From: Pleurocapsa sp. FMAR1
Lineage (GTDB): Bacteria > Cyanobacteriota > Cyanobacteriia > Cyanobacteriales > Xenococcaceae
Reading direction: 5' to 3'
Assembly (NCBI RefSeq): GCF_963665995.1
Contig: NZ_OY762512.1
Location: forward strand, 1,054,001-1,118,000
Length of the DNA: 64,000 bases
Shown here: one piece after another, positions 26,378-35,353 of the stretch
Layout of the letters: each line of letters begins with the position of its first letter
How positions within the stretch are numbered: position 1 is the stretch's first letter
Translations under genes and position numbers: made by a program
The notes under the pieces: model-generated
Database searches by the model: none
Seen by the model: the letters and a program-made list of their open reading frames with translations, nothing else
What the model was told of the DNA's origin: nothing

Positions 26378-28405
26378 TTGGGAAAATTAGATATTAAGAG
26401 TAATTTTTCTATTAAAGGGGTTAATTTGAGCTTAAATGAGCTAACTATTCAAGATGAATATCGTAGCAGTGACTGTTCGATAGTACAGGACTTTTATATT
26501 CCCTGTTTAGAAAAATCGATAGTTTATAAAAGAGCAGTCGGTTTTTTTTCTAGCACTTCAATGGCTATTGCTGCCAAAGGTTTGAAAGCTTTAATTCATG
26601 CAGGTGGAAAAATGCAGTTGATTGCATCACCCAAATTATCTGACGAAGACGTTGAAGCGATTATCAAAGGACTTAAACAAAGAGAAGAAATAATTGCTGA
26701 AGTTACTAAAAAAGAGTTAGAGCAAGAATTTAGTGAAGTAGTTAAAGATCGTTTAGCTTGTCTGGCTTGGTTATTAAGTCAGCAACTACTTGATATCAAA
26801 CTTGCCATTCCTAAAAATATTCGACACAGAGGAATCTATCATGAAAAACTTGGTATTTTTGAAGATACTAGGGGGAACATCATTGCGTTTACAGGTTCAG
26901 CTAATGAAAGTGCAACTGCTCTAATTAACAATTTTGAATGTATTGATGTTTTTTGTTCTTGGCAAACAGCAATTAAAGATAGAACGTTACGCAAAGCAGA
27001 TAACTTTAACAAGTTATGGGATAATCAAACGAATAATTTGGATGTAATTGAATTACCTGAAGCAGCTAAAAAATCTTTGCTTCAATTATGTCCAAATGAA
27101 AAACCAGAATTAGAACTAAATTTTGTCTCTCAATCTAATTTTAAATCTAAATCGGTATCAGAAAATAGAGATCGAGGATATCAAATTGAAACTCAAGCAA
27201 AAAATCGTTGGCAACATCAAATAGAAGCAAAAAATGCTTTTCTCAAATATCGTTGCGGAATTTTGGAAATGGCGACAGGCACGGGTAAAACTCATACCGC
27301 AATTTCTATTTTGCAGCATTTGGTGAATGTCAGAGAGATTAATACTATTATTATCACTACCACTGGCACGGATTTATTAAATCAGTGGGTAGAGCAGTTA
27401 TACACAGTTGCTAGTAATCTAAATCCTCAGTTTAGAGTTTTAAGACATTATGACAAATTTTATGAAAAGGATGAATACGAGCTAGAGTCAGAGAATAGCA
27501 TTTTGGTTATATCTTCTAAGTCTTTACGTAATGTTTTAAGAACGCTCACTTATTCTACTAGAAAGAACTTATTAGTTATTTATGATGAAGTTCATGGATT
27601 TGGCAGTCCACAAATGATTGAAGATTTAACAGGACTTTCAGATGGAATTGGTTATCGATTGGGATTGAGTGCTACACCAGAACGTGAATACGATTCGGAA
27701 GGGACAGAATTTATCGAGGAGCATATTGGCTCTGTAATCTATCAATTTGGTATTGAAGAAGCTATTCGTCGCGGTATTCTTTGTGAGCTTGATTATTATC
27801 CAATAGAGTACGAACCTTCTGATGAAGACAAAGGTAAAATACAGTCTCTTTACAGAAGTCAGTCAGCCAAGAAAAGAGCGGGTAATCCCATGTCTAAAAA
27901 AGATTTTTGGACTGCTTTAGCCAGAGTTCATAAAGTCTCGATTGCTAAATTGCCATATTTTGAACAATTTATTGTCAATAATTTAGAGATACTAAAGCAA
28001 TGTATTATATTCGTTGAAGAACGTCAGTACGGAGACCAAGTTATTGATATTATTCATAAGCATATTCACAATTTTCATACTTATTATGCTGAAGATAATC
28101 AACAAAACCTAATAGATTTTGCCGATGGCAAAATTTCTTGCTTAGTTACCTGTCATAAAATTTCTCAAGGTATTGATATTCAATCTTTACGCTCAGTAAT
28201 TTTATTTTCATCATCTAAAGCTAAATTGGAAACAATACAAAGAATAGGGCGTTGCTTACGTAAAGATCGTAAAAATCCTAATAAGAAAGCTATTATTGTC
28301 GATTTAGTTAGAAATCAAGATGAAAACAAGACAGAATTGAATAGCGACCAGCTTCGCAAAGAATGGCTAACTGACTTATTGAAAATTCGTTGTGAAATTA
28401 TTTAA
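26378..28405 (+). CDS. PLD-nuclease/DEAH helicase restriction protein of a phosphorothioation system
   Basis: The 675-aa protein joins an N-terminal phospholipase-D-type nuclease to a superfamily 2 helicase. The nuclease motif is H155-x-K157 in 'YHEKLGIFED', followed by 'FTGSANES'. The helicase has Walker A 'MATGTGKTHT' (K304), DEVH (403-406), 'LGLSATPERE' and 'QRIGRCLRKDRKNPNK'. Proteins of this build cluster with dnd genes and are described as restriction enzymes that act on DNA lacking phosphorothioate marks. The longest frame starts at TTG 26378. TTG 26426 (residue 17) has a much better ribosome site (AAAGGGG) and the conserved part begins just after it. It is the first gene of a one-strand run to 35308. 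Confidence 0.85.
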   Translation: MGKLDIKSNFSIKGVNLSLNELTIQDEYRSSDCSIVQDFYIPCLEKSIVYKRAVGFFSSTSMAIAAKGLKALIHAGGKMQLIASPKLSDEDVEAIIKGLKQREEIIAEVTKKELEQEFSEVVKDRLACLAWLLSQQLLDIKLAIPKNIRHRGIYHEKLGIFEDTRGNIIAFTGSANESATALINNFECIDVFCSWQTAIKDRTLRKADNFNKLWDNQTNNLDVIELPEAAKKSLLQLCPNEKPELELNFVSQSNFKSKSVSENRDRGYQIETQAKNRWQHQIEAKNAFLKYRCGILEMATGTGKTHTAISILQHLVNVREINTIIITTTGTDLLNQWVEQLYTVASNLNPQFRVLRHYDKFYEKDEYELESENSILVISSKSLRNVLRTLTYSTRKNLLVIYDEVHGFGSPQMIEDLTGLSDGIGYRLGLSATPEREYDSEGTEFIEEHIGSVIYQFGIEEAIRRGILCELDYYPIEYEPSDEDKGKIQSLYRSQSAKKRAGNPMSKKDFWTALARVHKVSIAKLPYFEQFIVNNLEILKQCIIFVEERQYGDQVIDIIHKHIHNFHTYYAEDNQQNLIDFADGKISCLVTCHKISQGIDIQSLRSVILFSSSKAKLETIQRIGRCLRKDRKNPNKKAIIVDLVRNQDENKTELNSDQLRKEWLTDLLKIRCEII

Positions 28406-28407
28406 TT

Positions 28408-28605
28408 ATGGCTATAGATATAAAAGTTAGAGAATCAGTTCTAGAAGCAGTACACAATAGCAATCAATCAGATAAAGTTGCTCAAAAAATAGTTAATCTA
28501 CTTGAAGAATTATCTAACGGCACTTTCGATTTAAACAATCGAGAAGAAATTCAAATTTATTTGAACACTATCTTAGAAGCGATCAATATTAATATTACTA
28601 AATAG
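28408..28605 (+). CDS. Small protein of the phosphorothioation island, function unknown
   Basis: The 65-aa helical, acidic protein starts two bases after the helicase stop and ends two bases before the next start, so it is cotranscribed and probably translationally coupled. It has no cysteine, signal or membrane segment. The pattern of two amphipathic helices ('VLEAVHNSNQSDKVAQKIV', 'NREEIQIYLNTILEAI') suggests a binding subunit or regulator of the flanking ATPases. I do not recognise a family; short proteins at this place are known in DNA-modification clusters. Confidence 0.7.
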   Translation: MAIDIKVRESVLEAVHNSNQSDKVAQKIVNLLEELSNGTFDLNNREEIQIYLNTILEAININITK

Positions 28606-28607
28606 CA

Positions 28608-30587
28608 ATGAGTTTAAAACTTAGTATACTGGGGTGGTCGGCTTTAAATTTACGCTGTCCAGACCATCAAATATCTTTATGTCCCGAAAATAGTCAAACT
28701 CCTTACAAAGTTACTCTCATCCAAATGCCCAATGGCACTGGGAAAACAACCACTCTCGATCTTTTAAGAGCTACTTTATCAGGTTCGGCAAAGCAATGGA
28801 CACCAGAGCATATAACAGAATTTCGCAATAATAATAATTCTGCTCCATCGGGTTCATTTATTGTCAAATTGTCACTCGACGATAAGCTGCTCACGTTTGA
28901 GCTAAATTTCGATTTTAATCGAGAAAAAGCAAGTTACAGAACTACTTATGGTTCTGCTGGAATTAAAGATGGATTTTTACCACCACCAAGTATTAAAAAA
29001 TTTTTGAATCCAGAATTTGTCAGTCTGTTTGTTTTTAATGGAGAACTAGCTCGTAATTTACTAGATTCCAAACAAACACGCGCCCGTGATGCTATAGATT
29101 CTTTGTTTCAATTGTCTTTACTTGAAGACATTTCTAACGAATTTCAACAAAATTGGGAAAACCATACAAAAAATGCTGGATTTAAAACAGAACAAGCATT
29201 AAAACAGAGGAATAATAAATTAAAAGATTTAAAAGAAAGGAAGAAAGCAATAGAAGCCAAAAAAAAGGAACTGCATTCACAAAAATCGTATCTAAGCACA
29301 GAAATTCAGAGAGCAGAACAAGAATACAATATTGCTTTCAATAAAGATAAAGATTTGGGGGCGCAGTTAAAAAAGCTACAGCATGATTTTACACGCGCAG
29401 AAAAAACTGTAAGCTTAGAGCTTCAGCAAACTATTGAACAGATGCGTAGTCCACAAAAACTATTTGCAGATTTTGGTATATCTCTTCTCAATTTTAAAGA
29501 TAATTTGGATAGTCTGAAATTACCTAGTTCAACATCACAAGAATTTTTTAAAGAATTATCAAGAGCAAACAAATGTGTATGTAATCGCCATATTGATGAA
29601 AAAGCGAGTAAGGCTATTTTAGAGCGTGCCAGTCAATATCTAGGAGAAGATGAAGTTGGGGTTCTAAATAGTATTAAATCAGATATTGCTAATTATTGCG
29701 ATCGCAATACAATAAAATCTTATCAAGAACTCGAAAAAAATTTAGAACAATTAAGAGATTCTATTAGACTAAGAGACAATCTTAATACAGAAATTTATGC
29801 CACAGAAAAGCAGCGTTTCGAGCAAGGCGATTCAGAATTAGAAAGCAAGCAACAGCGTCTTAATAAATTTAAACATCAACTTGAAACTTGCGAGGCAGAA
29901 CTGAAAAAAATAGAGAGATATCCACTAAGCAATCCTAGTGATGACACGAAATGTTTAAAAGAATTAATAAATTTGATTAAAAAAGCTGAATATGATGTTG
30001 CTGAAGCAACAAATACTATCGCATTAAAAAAGAAAACAGAAATTATTCGAGACATACTAACCTTATCTCGTAAACAAGCTAGGGAGAAACTGAGAAAATT
30101 TGTTATTGATGAAACCAATCAGCGCATCTCTCAATTACTAACCCGCAATCCAGTTATTTTGGAAGATATTCAAGATTTTCTTCAGTTAAAAAATCGCAGA
30201 GGAGCTAGCGAAGGTCAAACGCTATCTGTTAGTTACGCTTTCTTAGCAACTCTTTTTAACCAAAGCACCTATCAACTGCCCTTTATTGTTGATAGTCCTG
30301 CTATTTCCCTTGACCTTAATGTTAGAACAGAAGTAGCAGGTCTTGTTCCTTCTCTTTCAGAACAATTTTTGGCTTTTACTATTTCTAGTGAAAGACAAGG
30401 TTTTATAAGTACACTGTATCAAGCAGCAAACCAAGAAGTTAAATATTTGACCTTATTTCGTCAAACATTGGAAATGGAAGATATTTGGCAAGGCCTAGAT
30501 ACCAGAATTGTTACAGAAACAACTGATGGAGTATTAGTAGAAGGGAAAGAATTTTTTGAGCAATTCGATTTAGATGATGAGGTTTAA
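28608..30587 (+). CDS. SMC/DndD-like ATPase with a CxC element in its coiled coil
   Basis: The 659-aa protein has the head-coil-head build of Rad50/SMC ATPases. Walker A is 'MPNGTGKTTT' (K46). Coiled coil runs over about 200-260 and 380-470. The sequence 'NKCVCNRHID' (C323, C325) lies between the coils, where Rad50 has its zinc hook. The C-terminal half-site has 'GASEGQTLSVSYAF' in place of the LSGGE signature and 'LPFIVDSPAISLDL' as Walker B/D-loop. It is clearly distinct from the true DndD at 33314, so the island codes for two SMC-type ATPases. It probably couples ATP use to DNA loading of the upstream nuclease-helicase or of the sulfur-modification proteins; this is inference. Confidence 0.82.
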   Translation: MSLKLSILGWSALNLRCPDHQISLCPENSQTPYKVTLIQMPNGTGKTTTLDLLRATLSGSAKQWTPEHITEFRNNNNSAPSGSFIVKLSLDDKLLTFELNFDFNREKASYRTTYGSAGIKDGFLPPPSIKKFLNPEFVSLFVFNGELARNLLDSKQTRARDAIDSLFQLSLLEDISNEFQQNWENHTKNAGFKTEQALKQRNNKLKDLKERKKAIEAKKKELHSQKSYLSTEIQRAEQEYNIAFNKDKDLGAQLKKLQHDFTRAEKTVSLELQQTIEQMRSPQKLFADFGISLLNFKDNLDSLKLPSSTSQEFFKELSRANKCVCNRHIDEKASKAILERASQYLGEDEVGVLNSIKSDIANYCDRNTIKSYQELEKNLEQLRDSIRLRDNLNTEIYATEKQRFEQGDSELESKQQRLNKFKHQLETCEAELKKIERYPLSNPSDDTKCLKELINLIKKAEYDVAEATNTIALKKKTEIIRDILTLSRKQAREKLRKFVIDETNQRISQLLTRNPVILEDIQDFLQLKNRRGASEGQTLSVSYAFLATLFNQSTYQLPFIVDSPAISLDLNVRTEVAGLVPSLSEQFLAFTISSERQGFISTLYQAANQEVKYLTLFRQTLEMEDIWQGLDTRIVTETTDGVLVEGKEFFEQFDLDDEV

Positions 30588-30592
30588 AAAAA

Positions 30593-31060
30593 TTGGGCTT
30601 TGAATTACGTCAAGATGCTAGGAAGTGGTTCAGAGATATAGAGAACAATTATCCTGATTTATTCGATCTTTATTATCTGTGTGTAATACCTGGTTTTATT
30701 ACAAGACGCAGAAACACAGAAGTGAATTTAGATAATGTCAAGGAAATAACTAGATATTTTCCTGGTGCTTTTCGTTCTCGTGGAAAATTGTTAGTAGGTC
30801 TTTTAATTGAAACAGAGCTTTCTCGCTTAGGTATAGATTTGCAAGAGCGTACATCTGTCTATAGTAGAATCTCAGAATTAGTTGTAACGACTCCACCATA
30901 TCTATCTGATACAGGTATCAAGCTAATGAATCAATATGCTCATGGAGGTTTTGATATCTTGTGTGAGAACATTGATGAGCGACCTAGATCAATCGAAACT
31001 TTTGTTAGAAAGTATTATTCTTTGATTCAAAACTTAAAACAAGATTCGTACAATAATTAA
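30593..31060 (+). CDS. 155-aa protein of the phosphorothioation island, function unknown
   Basis: The only reasonable start is TTG at 30593, five bases after the stop of the SMC-like gene. The sequence is compact and mixed alpha/beta without membrane segments, rich in aromatic residues ('YPDLFDLYYLCVIPGF') and with a basic cluster 'FITRRRNTE'. Small accessory proteins of this size are listed as dnd-associated in cyanobacteria, and the position between the SMC-like gene and dndC supports that, but I cannot name the family from the sequence alone. The short gap suggests translation depends on the upstream gene. Confidence 0.7.
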   Translation: MGFELRQDARKWFRDIENNYPDLFDLYYLCVIPGFITRRRNTEVNLDNVKEITRYFPGAFRSRGKLLVGLLIETELSRLGIDLQERTSVYSRISELVVTTPPYLSDTGIKLMNQYAHGGFDILCENIDERPRSIETFVRKYYSLIQNLKQDSYNN

Positions 31061-31150
31061 TTTTGCACAATTTATTAAAAAAACTAAGCATTTTCCTGTT
31101 ATCGTCAAATTGAGTTGTTTAATAGTTTTGATAAATACTGGTTAGATAAC

Positions 31151-32767
31151 ATGGCACAGAAACAAACCTCATTGCCAGCTTCACGTAATGTACCTGAATT
31201 GTTTACTCACATTGACAAATTAATTCAGGAAATACAAGCATTATATTGTCTTGATGCTGTGCCTTGGGTCATTGGTTATTCAGGTGGTAAAGATTCTACA
31301 GTTACCTTGCAGCTTATTTGGAATGCTTTATTCGCTTTACCCAAAGAAAAAAGAACTAAAAAAGTTTATGTCATAACTACAGATACTCTTGTAGAAAACC
31401 CCATTGTGTCCCATTGGGTGAGTAAATCTTTAGAACAGATGAAGACTGCTGCCCAAGAGCAAAACTTACCCATAGAACCTCATTTGCTTGCCCCTGATGT
31501 TAAAGATACGTTCTGGGTAAATTTAATGGGAAAAGGTTATCCTGCGCCTCGTCATGGATTTCGTTGGTGTACTGAGAGATTAAAAATTCATCCCACAAAT
31601 CACTTTATTCGTAATGTAATTAGGATTAGTGGCGAAGCTGTTTTGGTTTTGGGAACTCGTAAAGCTGAGAGTACAAATCGGGCAGCAACAATGGCTAAAT
31701 ATGAAATAGGCGAGGTCAGCGAGTTACTACAGTCTGATTCTAATTTATCTAATTCATTGCGCTACAGTGATACGTTACCTAATGCCGTGATTTACAGTCC
31801 GATTCAAGAATGGCGAGATGATGAGGTTTGGATGTACCTTATGCAGTGCCAGAATCCTTGGGGAAAAAGTAACCAAGATTTATTTAGTATGTATCGTGGT
31901 GCGACTGAAGATAATGAGTGTCCTCTGGTCGTTGATACTTCGACACCCAGTTGCGGAGATTCAAGATTTGGCTGTTGGGTCTGTACTCTAGTAAATAAAG
32001 ACAGGTCAATGGAAGCTATGATTCAAAACGATGAAGAGAAAGAGTGGCTGCAACCTTTATTAGATATACGTAATGAACTGGATATTCATCAAGACCGCCA
32101 TCGGCGAGATTTTCGTCGTCTTCGTGGTAAGGTACAACTTTTTGAACGTGAACAAAGAGGAAAAACAACTATTAAAAATATTCCTGGTCCATATGTTAGA
32201 AAGTGGCGAGAGATTTGGCTGAAAAAAGTATTAGAAGCACAAGTAGAAGTTAGACAAAATGCGCCAGAAGAATTTAAAGATATTAGTTTAATTACTGATG
32301 AAGAATTAAGCGAGATCAGAAGGATTTGGCTGGAAGAAAAACATGAATTTGATGATAGTCTGCCTCGCATATATAAAGAAGTAACAGGAGAAGAGTTCAA
32401 AGATATTAGAATTGGTGCGGATGAGAAGCTATTGGGTAATGATGAGTGGGAAACTTTAGAGGAAATATGTGATGATGAGATGCAGTTGGAATTGATGTCA
32501 AAGCTGTTAGATACAGAAAGGCAATTTCATACTAAGAATCGTCGTCTGGGTATCTATGAAAGCTTAGAAAAGTGCTTTGATACTAGTTCTAGAAGTCAAG
32601 AAGATGCGATCGCAAATGCTCATCAAAAATATAACTTAAAAACTGCTGCTGAACAAGGTGATATTCAAGCGGTAAGAGAAAAAGTAGAACAGTTAAATAA
32701 ACCAAGCAATGATTTAGAAGAAGATAAAATTGGTTGGGGAAGTATCAAATTTGCTCCCAAATCTTAA
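31151..32767 (+). CDS. dndC: DNA phosphorothioation sulfurtransferase DndC
   Basis: DndC is a PAPS-reductase-like ATP pyrophosphatase that activates DNA with ATP and passes sulfur to the backbone. The PP-loop is 'GYSGGKDSTVTLQ' (S44 counted from ATG 31151). Iron-sulfur cysteines are visible in 'RWCTERLKIHP', 'CPLVVD', 'PSCGDSRFGCWVC'. The frame is open to TTG 31115, but ATG 31151 gives the usual N-terminus. The product is about 538 aa; the last 130 residues are acidic and poorly conserved. No cysteine desulfurase gene (dndA) lies in the window, so sulfur would come from a housekeeping IscS/SufS. Confidence 0.93.
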   Translation: MAQKQTSLPASRNVPELFTHIDKLIQEIQALYCLDAVPWVIGYSGGKDSTVTLQLIWNALFALPKEKRTKKVYVITTDTLVENPIVSHWVSKSLEQMKTAAQEQNLPIEPHLLAPDVKDTFWVNLMGKGYPAPRHGFRWCTERLKIHPTNHFIRNVIRISGEAVLVLGTRKAESTNRAATMAKYEIGEVSELLQSDSNLSNSLRYSDTLPNAVIYSPIQEWRDDEVWMYLMQCQNPWGKSNQDLFSMYRGATEDNECPLVVDTSTPSCGDSRFGCWVCTLVNKDRSMEAMIQNDEEKEWLQPLLDIRNELDIHQDRHRRDFRRLRGKVQLFEREQRGKTTIKNIPGPYVRKWREIWLKKVLEAQVEVRQNAPEEFKDISLITDEELSEIRRIWLEEKHEFDDSLPRIYKEVTGEEFKDIRIGADEKLLGNDEWETLEEICDDEMQLELMSKLLDTERQFHTKNRRLGIYESLEKCFDTSSRSQEDAIANAHQKYNLKTAAEQGDIQAVREKVEQLNKPSNDLEEDKIGWGSIKFAPKS

Positions 32768-32805
32768 TAGTTATGGCGATTGTAAATCACTCTTACACGG
32801 ACAAT

Positions 32806-33254
32806 AACCGCCTGCGCGGTTTTAAATTTAGTAAATGAGAAATAACTATACGCAAATGTATATCCACTGCGTTTGGGCAACTTGGGACAGATTACCTTTA
32901 GTTACTGCTGATATTAAGCAGCAGATTTATGCTGTAATCATCAATGAATGTAAAAAAATGAAATGTACCGCAATTGCTATAGGTGGAATTGAAGATCATG
33001 TTCATCTATTAGCGGGATTTCCCACAACAATTACTATTGCCAGTTTGGCCAAGCAAGTTAAGGGTAGTTCATCTCATTGTGTCAACCATGTTATTAGACC
33101 AAATCAATTCTTTAAATGGCAAGGAAGTTATGGTGCATTTACCGTGAGTCATAGCGGAATCAATCGCGTTGCTAACTATATCCGAAATCAAGAAGATCAT
33201 CACAAGCAAAAGTCTTTTATTAGTCATTGGGAAATATAGTCCGCGCAGGCGGAC
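32806..33254 (+). mobile_element. IS200-type/RAYT element with REP-like hairpins at both ends
   Basis: The tnpA gene (32835-33239) is bracketed by AACCGC-CTGC-GCGGTT (32806-32821) and GTCCGC-GCAG-GCGGAC (33239-33254). The two hairpins share a CCGC/GCGG stem core, and their loops are reverse complements. Such flanking foldbacks are the single-strand recognition sites of Y1 HUH transposases. No accessory tnpB is present. The element splits the dnd operon between dndC and dndD. Confidence 0.8.
32835..33239 (+). CDS. tnpA: IS200/IS605-like transposase TnpA (Y1 HUH, RAYT type)
   Basis: The 134-aa Y1 transposase has the HUH metal motif 'DHVHLL' (H55, H57) and the catalytic tyrosine Y115 in 'VANYIRNQEDHHK'. 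It cuts and rejoins single-stranded DNA at hairpins, often at replication forks. The frame is complete and carries no stop or shift, so the enzyme is probably active. It may have placed a REP-like copy at 14949-14963. Insertion between dndC and dndD on the same strand may allow readthrough into dndD. Confidence 0.9.
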   Translation: MRNNYTQMYIHCVWATWDRLPLVTADIKQQIYAVIINECKKMKCTAIAIGGIEDHVHLLAGFPTTITIASLAKQVKGSSSHCVNHVIRPNQFFKWQGSYGAFTVSHSGINRVANYIRNQEDHHKQKSFISHWEI

Positions 33255-33313
33255 ATTGTATGTATAGCTGCAAATTCTATTTGCCTATTTACGGAAATAT
33301 ATTTTAATTAAAT

Positions 33314-35308
33314 ATGATTTTTACCGAATTAGTTATTGAGAATTTTGGTGCCTATGTAGGAAAGCAGACGATCAATTTGCGTCCAGAAAACGATGGCAGT
33401 ATTCGTCCTATTGTTCTAATAGGAGGGATGAATGGTGGCGGTAAGACTACCTTGATGGATGCAATTCGTTTAGCTTTATACGGACAAAGGGCTAAATGTT
33501 CTACTAGGGGTAATTTAGGCTATAGTGAGTTTTTATTTCAGTCGGTAAATAGTCAGGCTACTTTAGCAGATATAACTAAAATTGAGTTATCTTTTGAAGA
33601 TATTTTTGAAGGACATTGGCAACAGTTTAAAATTATTCGTGCTTGGAATAAAGAGCTTAAAGACGGCAAGGATAGTCTTAGTATTGAGAGAGAAGATAGG
33701 TTTGATAGCAACCTAGAAGATAACTGGGATGAATATATCGAAAATATTCTACCTTTAGGTATTTCTAATTTGTTTTTGTTTGATGGAGAACAAGTTAAAG
33801 AGTTAGCTGAATTAGATACTCCTCCTCCTGCCGTAGTTGAAGCAATTAATAATTTATTAGGCTTAGAATTGGCAGAGAGGCTATCTGTCGATCTGTCAGT
33901 TTTGGTTAATCGAAAACGCAAAGCAGTAGCTAATAAAGCACAGTTGTTAACTATAGAAGAAATTGAGCAGAAGCTAGTAGTTAAAAAGGAGAATAGGCAG
34001 CAGTTACAAAAAGATTTTGCTGAGATCGAAAAAAAATTAAAGCAGGCACATAAACAACGCGATCGCGCTCAAAGCAAATTTAATCAGCAAGGTGGTAAAA
34101 TTGCAGCGACTAGAGAAGTAATTGAAGCTAAAATTCAAGATTTCAATAGTCAATTGGAACAGAAAAGACTGGAATTGATTAAAGTAGCTGAAAGTAGTCT
34201 ACCTTTGGGGTTAATTACACCTTTATTAGCTGATGCAAGGAAGCAGGGAGAACAAGAAGTTAAATCGCAGCAGTTTAAGCAAGCACAAGTTGTTTTAGAG
34301 GCTAGAGATCAAAGGTTATTGAATTATTTAAGTGATATTTCTTTATCGTCAGAATCAATTAATAAAATAGAATTTTTTATCGAAACGGAAAATAAAACTA
34401 TTGCAGATTCTATTAAAGCTACAGCAGATAATTATCTGGATTTAACGGAAAAACAATTACAGCAGTTAATTAGTATTCCTCAAGATCGTTTGGCAATAGA
34501 AACTAAGCTATCTCAGAATATTATCAAGGAAATTGAACAGCTAAAAACTAAGATAAATATTACTGAAACTCAATTAGCAAGTGCTGCATCCCCAGAAGAT
34601 TATCAAAAATTGGTTGATGCAGTAGAAGATGGAAAAGCAGCAGTGAGTAGGTATAAAATCTTATACGATTTAGCTCAAGAGAAACTACAAAACATAGATA
34701 AAGAAATCGATCGCATTCAACAAGAATTAAACCGCAAGCTCAAAAACTATAGTGAAGAAGCTATTGATAAAATTGGCGATGAACATATTATAAAGTCGGC
34801 AACTAAGGTACAAGAAACCCTCAAGCTGTTCAAAGAAAAACTTACCCTCAAAAAACTTAATAAGCTTGAAACTGAAGTCAAGGACTGTTTTCTATATCTG
34901 CTGCATAAATCTAATTTAATTAACCGCGTGACAATTGATAGCGATCGCTTTAAACTAGAGCTATACGATCACAATGGTCAACTGTTTCCTAAGCAACGAT
35001 TATCGGCAGGGGAAAAACAACTACTGGCAATAGCCTTTTTATGGGGTTTGGCTAGAGTCTCAGGACGTAATTTACCGATTGCGATCGATACTCCTTTAGG
35101 CAGATTAGACTCCTCTCACCGTCATAACTTAGTCGAGCGATATTTTCCTACCGCATCACATCAGGTAATTCTGCTGTCCACCGATACAGAAATAAGCGAA
35201 AAGGAAGTAACCATGTTACGTGAACAAGAAGCTATTTCCCAAGAATATTTACTTAAATATAATCCTGATAGCCGTCAAACCATTGCAGAGAAAGGATACT
35301 TTTGGTAA
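33314..35308 (+). CDS. dndD: DNA sulfur modification protein DndD
   Basis: The 664-aa SMC-like ATPase has N-terminal 'IENFGAYVGKQTI', Walker A 'GGMNGGGKTTLMDA' (K44), two coiled-coil arms (about 205-280 and 390-480), the ABC signature 'LSAGEKQLLAIAF' and Walker B 'LPIAIDTPLGRLD'. DndD hydrolyses ATP and is thought to open or shape DNA for the DndC/DndE modification step. In canonical operons dndE follows at once; here the strand is followed by a convergent DUF2294 gene and nothing DndE-like. The start ATG 33314 lies 60 bases after the RAYT hairpin, so expression may depend on readthrough or on a promoter inside the element. Confidence 0.92.
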   Translation: MIFTELVIENFGAYVGKQTINLRPENDGSIRPIVLIGGMNGGGKTTLMDAIRLALYGQRAKCSTRGNLGYSEFLFQSVNSQATLADITKIELSFEDIFEGHWQQFKIIRAWNKELKDGKDSLSIEREDRFDSNLEDNWDEYIENILPLGISNLFLFDGEQVKELAELDTPPPAVVEAINNLLGLELAERLSVDLSVLVNRKRKAVANKAQLLTIEEIEQKLVVKKENRQQLQKDFAEIEKKLKQAHKQRDRAQSKFNQQGGKIAATREVIEAKIQDFNSQLEQKRLELIKVAESSLPLGLITPLLADARKQGEQEVKSQQFKQAQVVLEARDQRLLNYLSDISLSSESINKIEFFIETENKTIADSIKATADNYLDLTEKQLQQLISIPQDRLAIETKLSQNIIKEIEQLKTKINITETQLASAASPEDYQKLVDAVEDGKAAVSRYKILYDLAQEKLQNIDKEIDRIQQELNRKLKNYSEEAIDKIGDEHIIKSATKVQETLKLFKEKLTLKKLNKLETEVKDCFLYLLHKSNLINRVTIDSDRFKLELYDHNGQLFPKQRLSAGEKQLLAIAFLWGLARVSGRNLPIAIDTPLGRLDSSHRHNLVERYFPTASHQVILLSTDTEISEKEVTMLREQEAISQEYLLKYNPDSRQTIAEKGYFW

Positions 35309-35353
35309 AGCTTTCCTGTGGCAATGCTGATTATAAAGTTATTAAATAAAGGT

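Noticed and set aside
30580-30600. Programmed frameshift joining the SMC-like ATPase and the 155-aa protein
   Set aside because: The A-rich run contains the zero-frame stop and does not fit a standard slippery heptamer; a separate TTG start is simpler.
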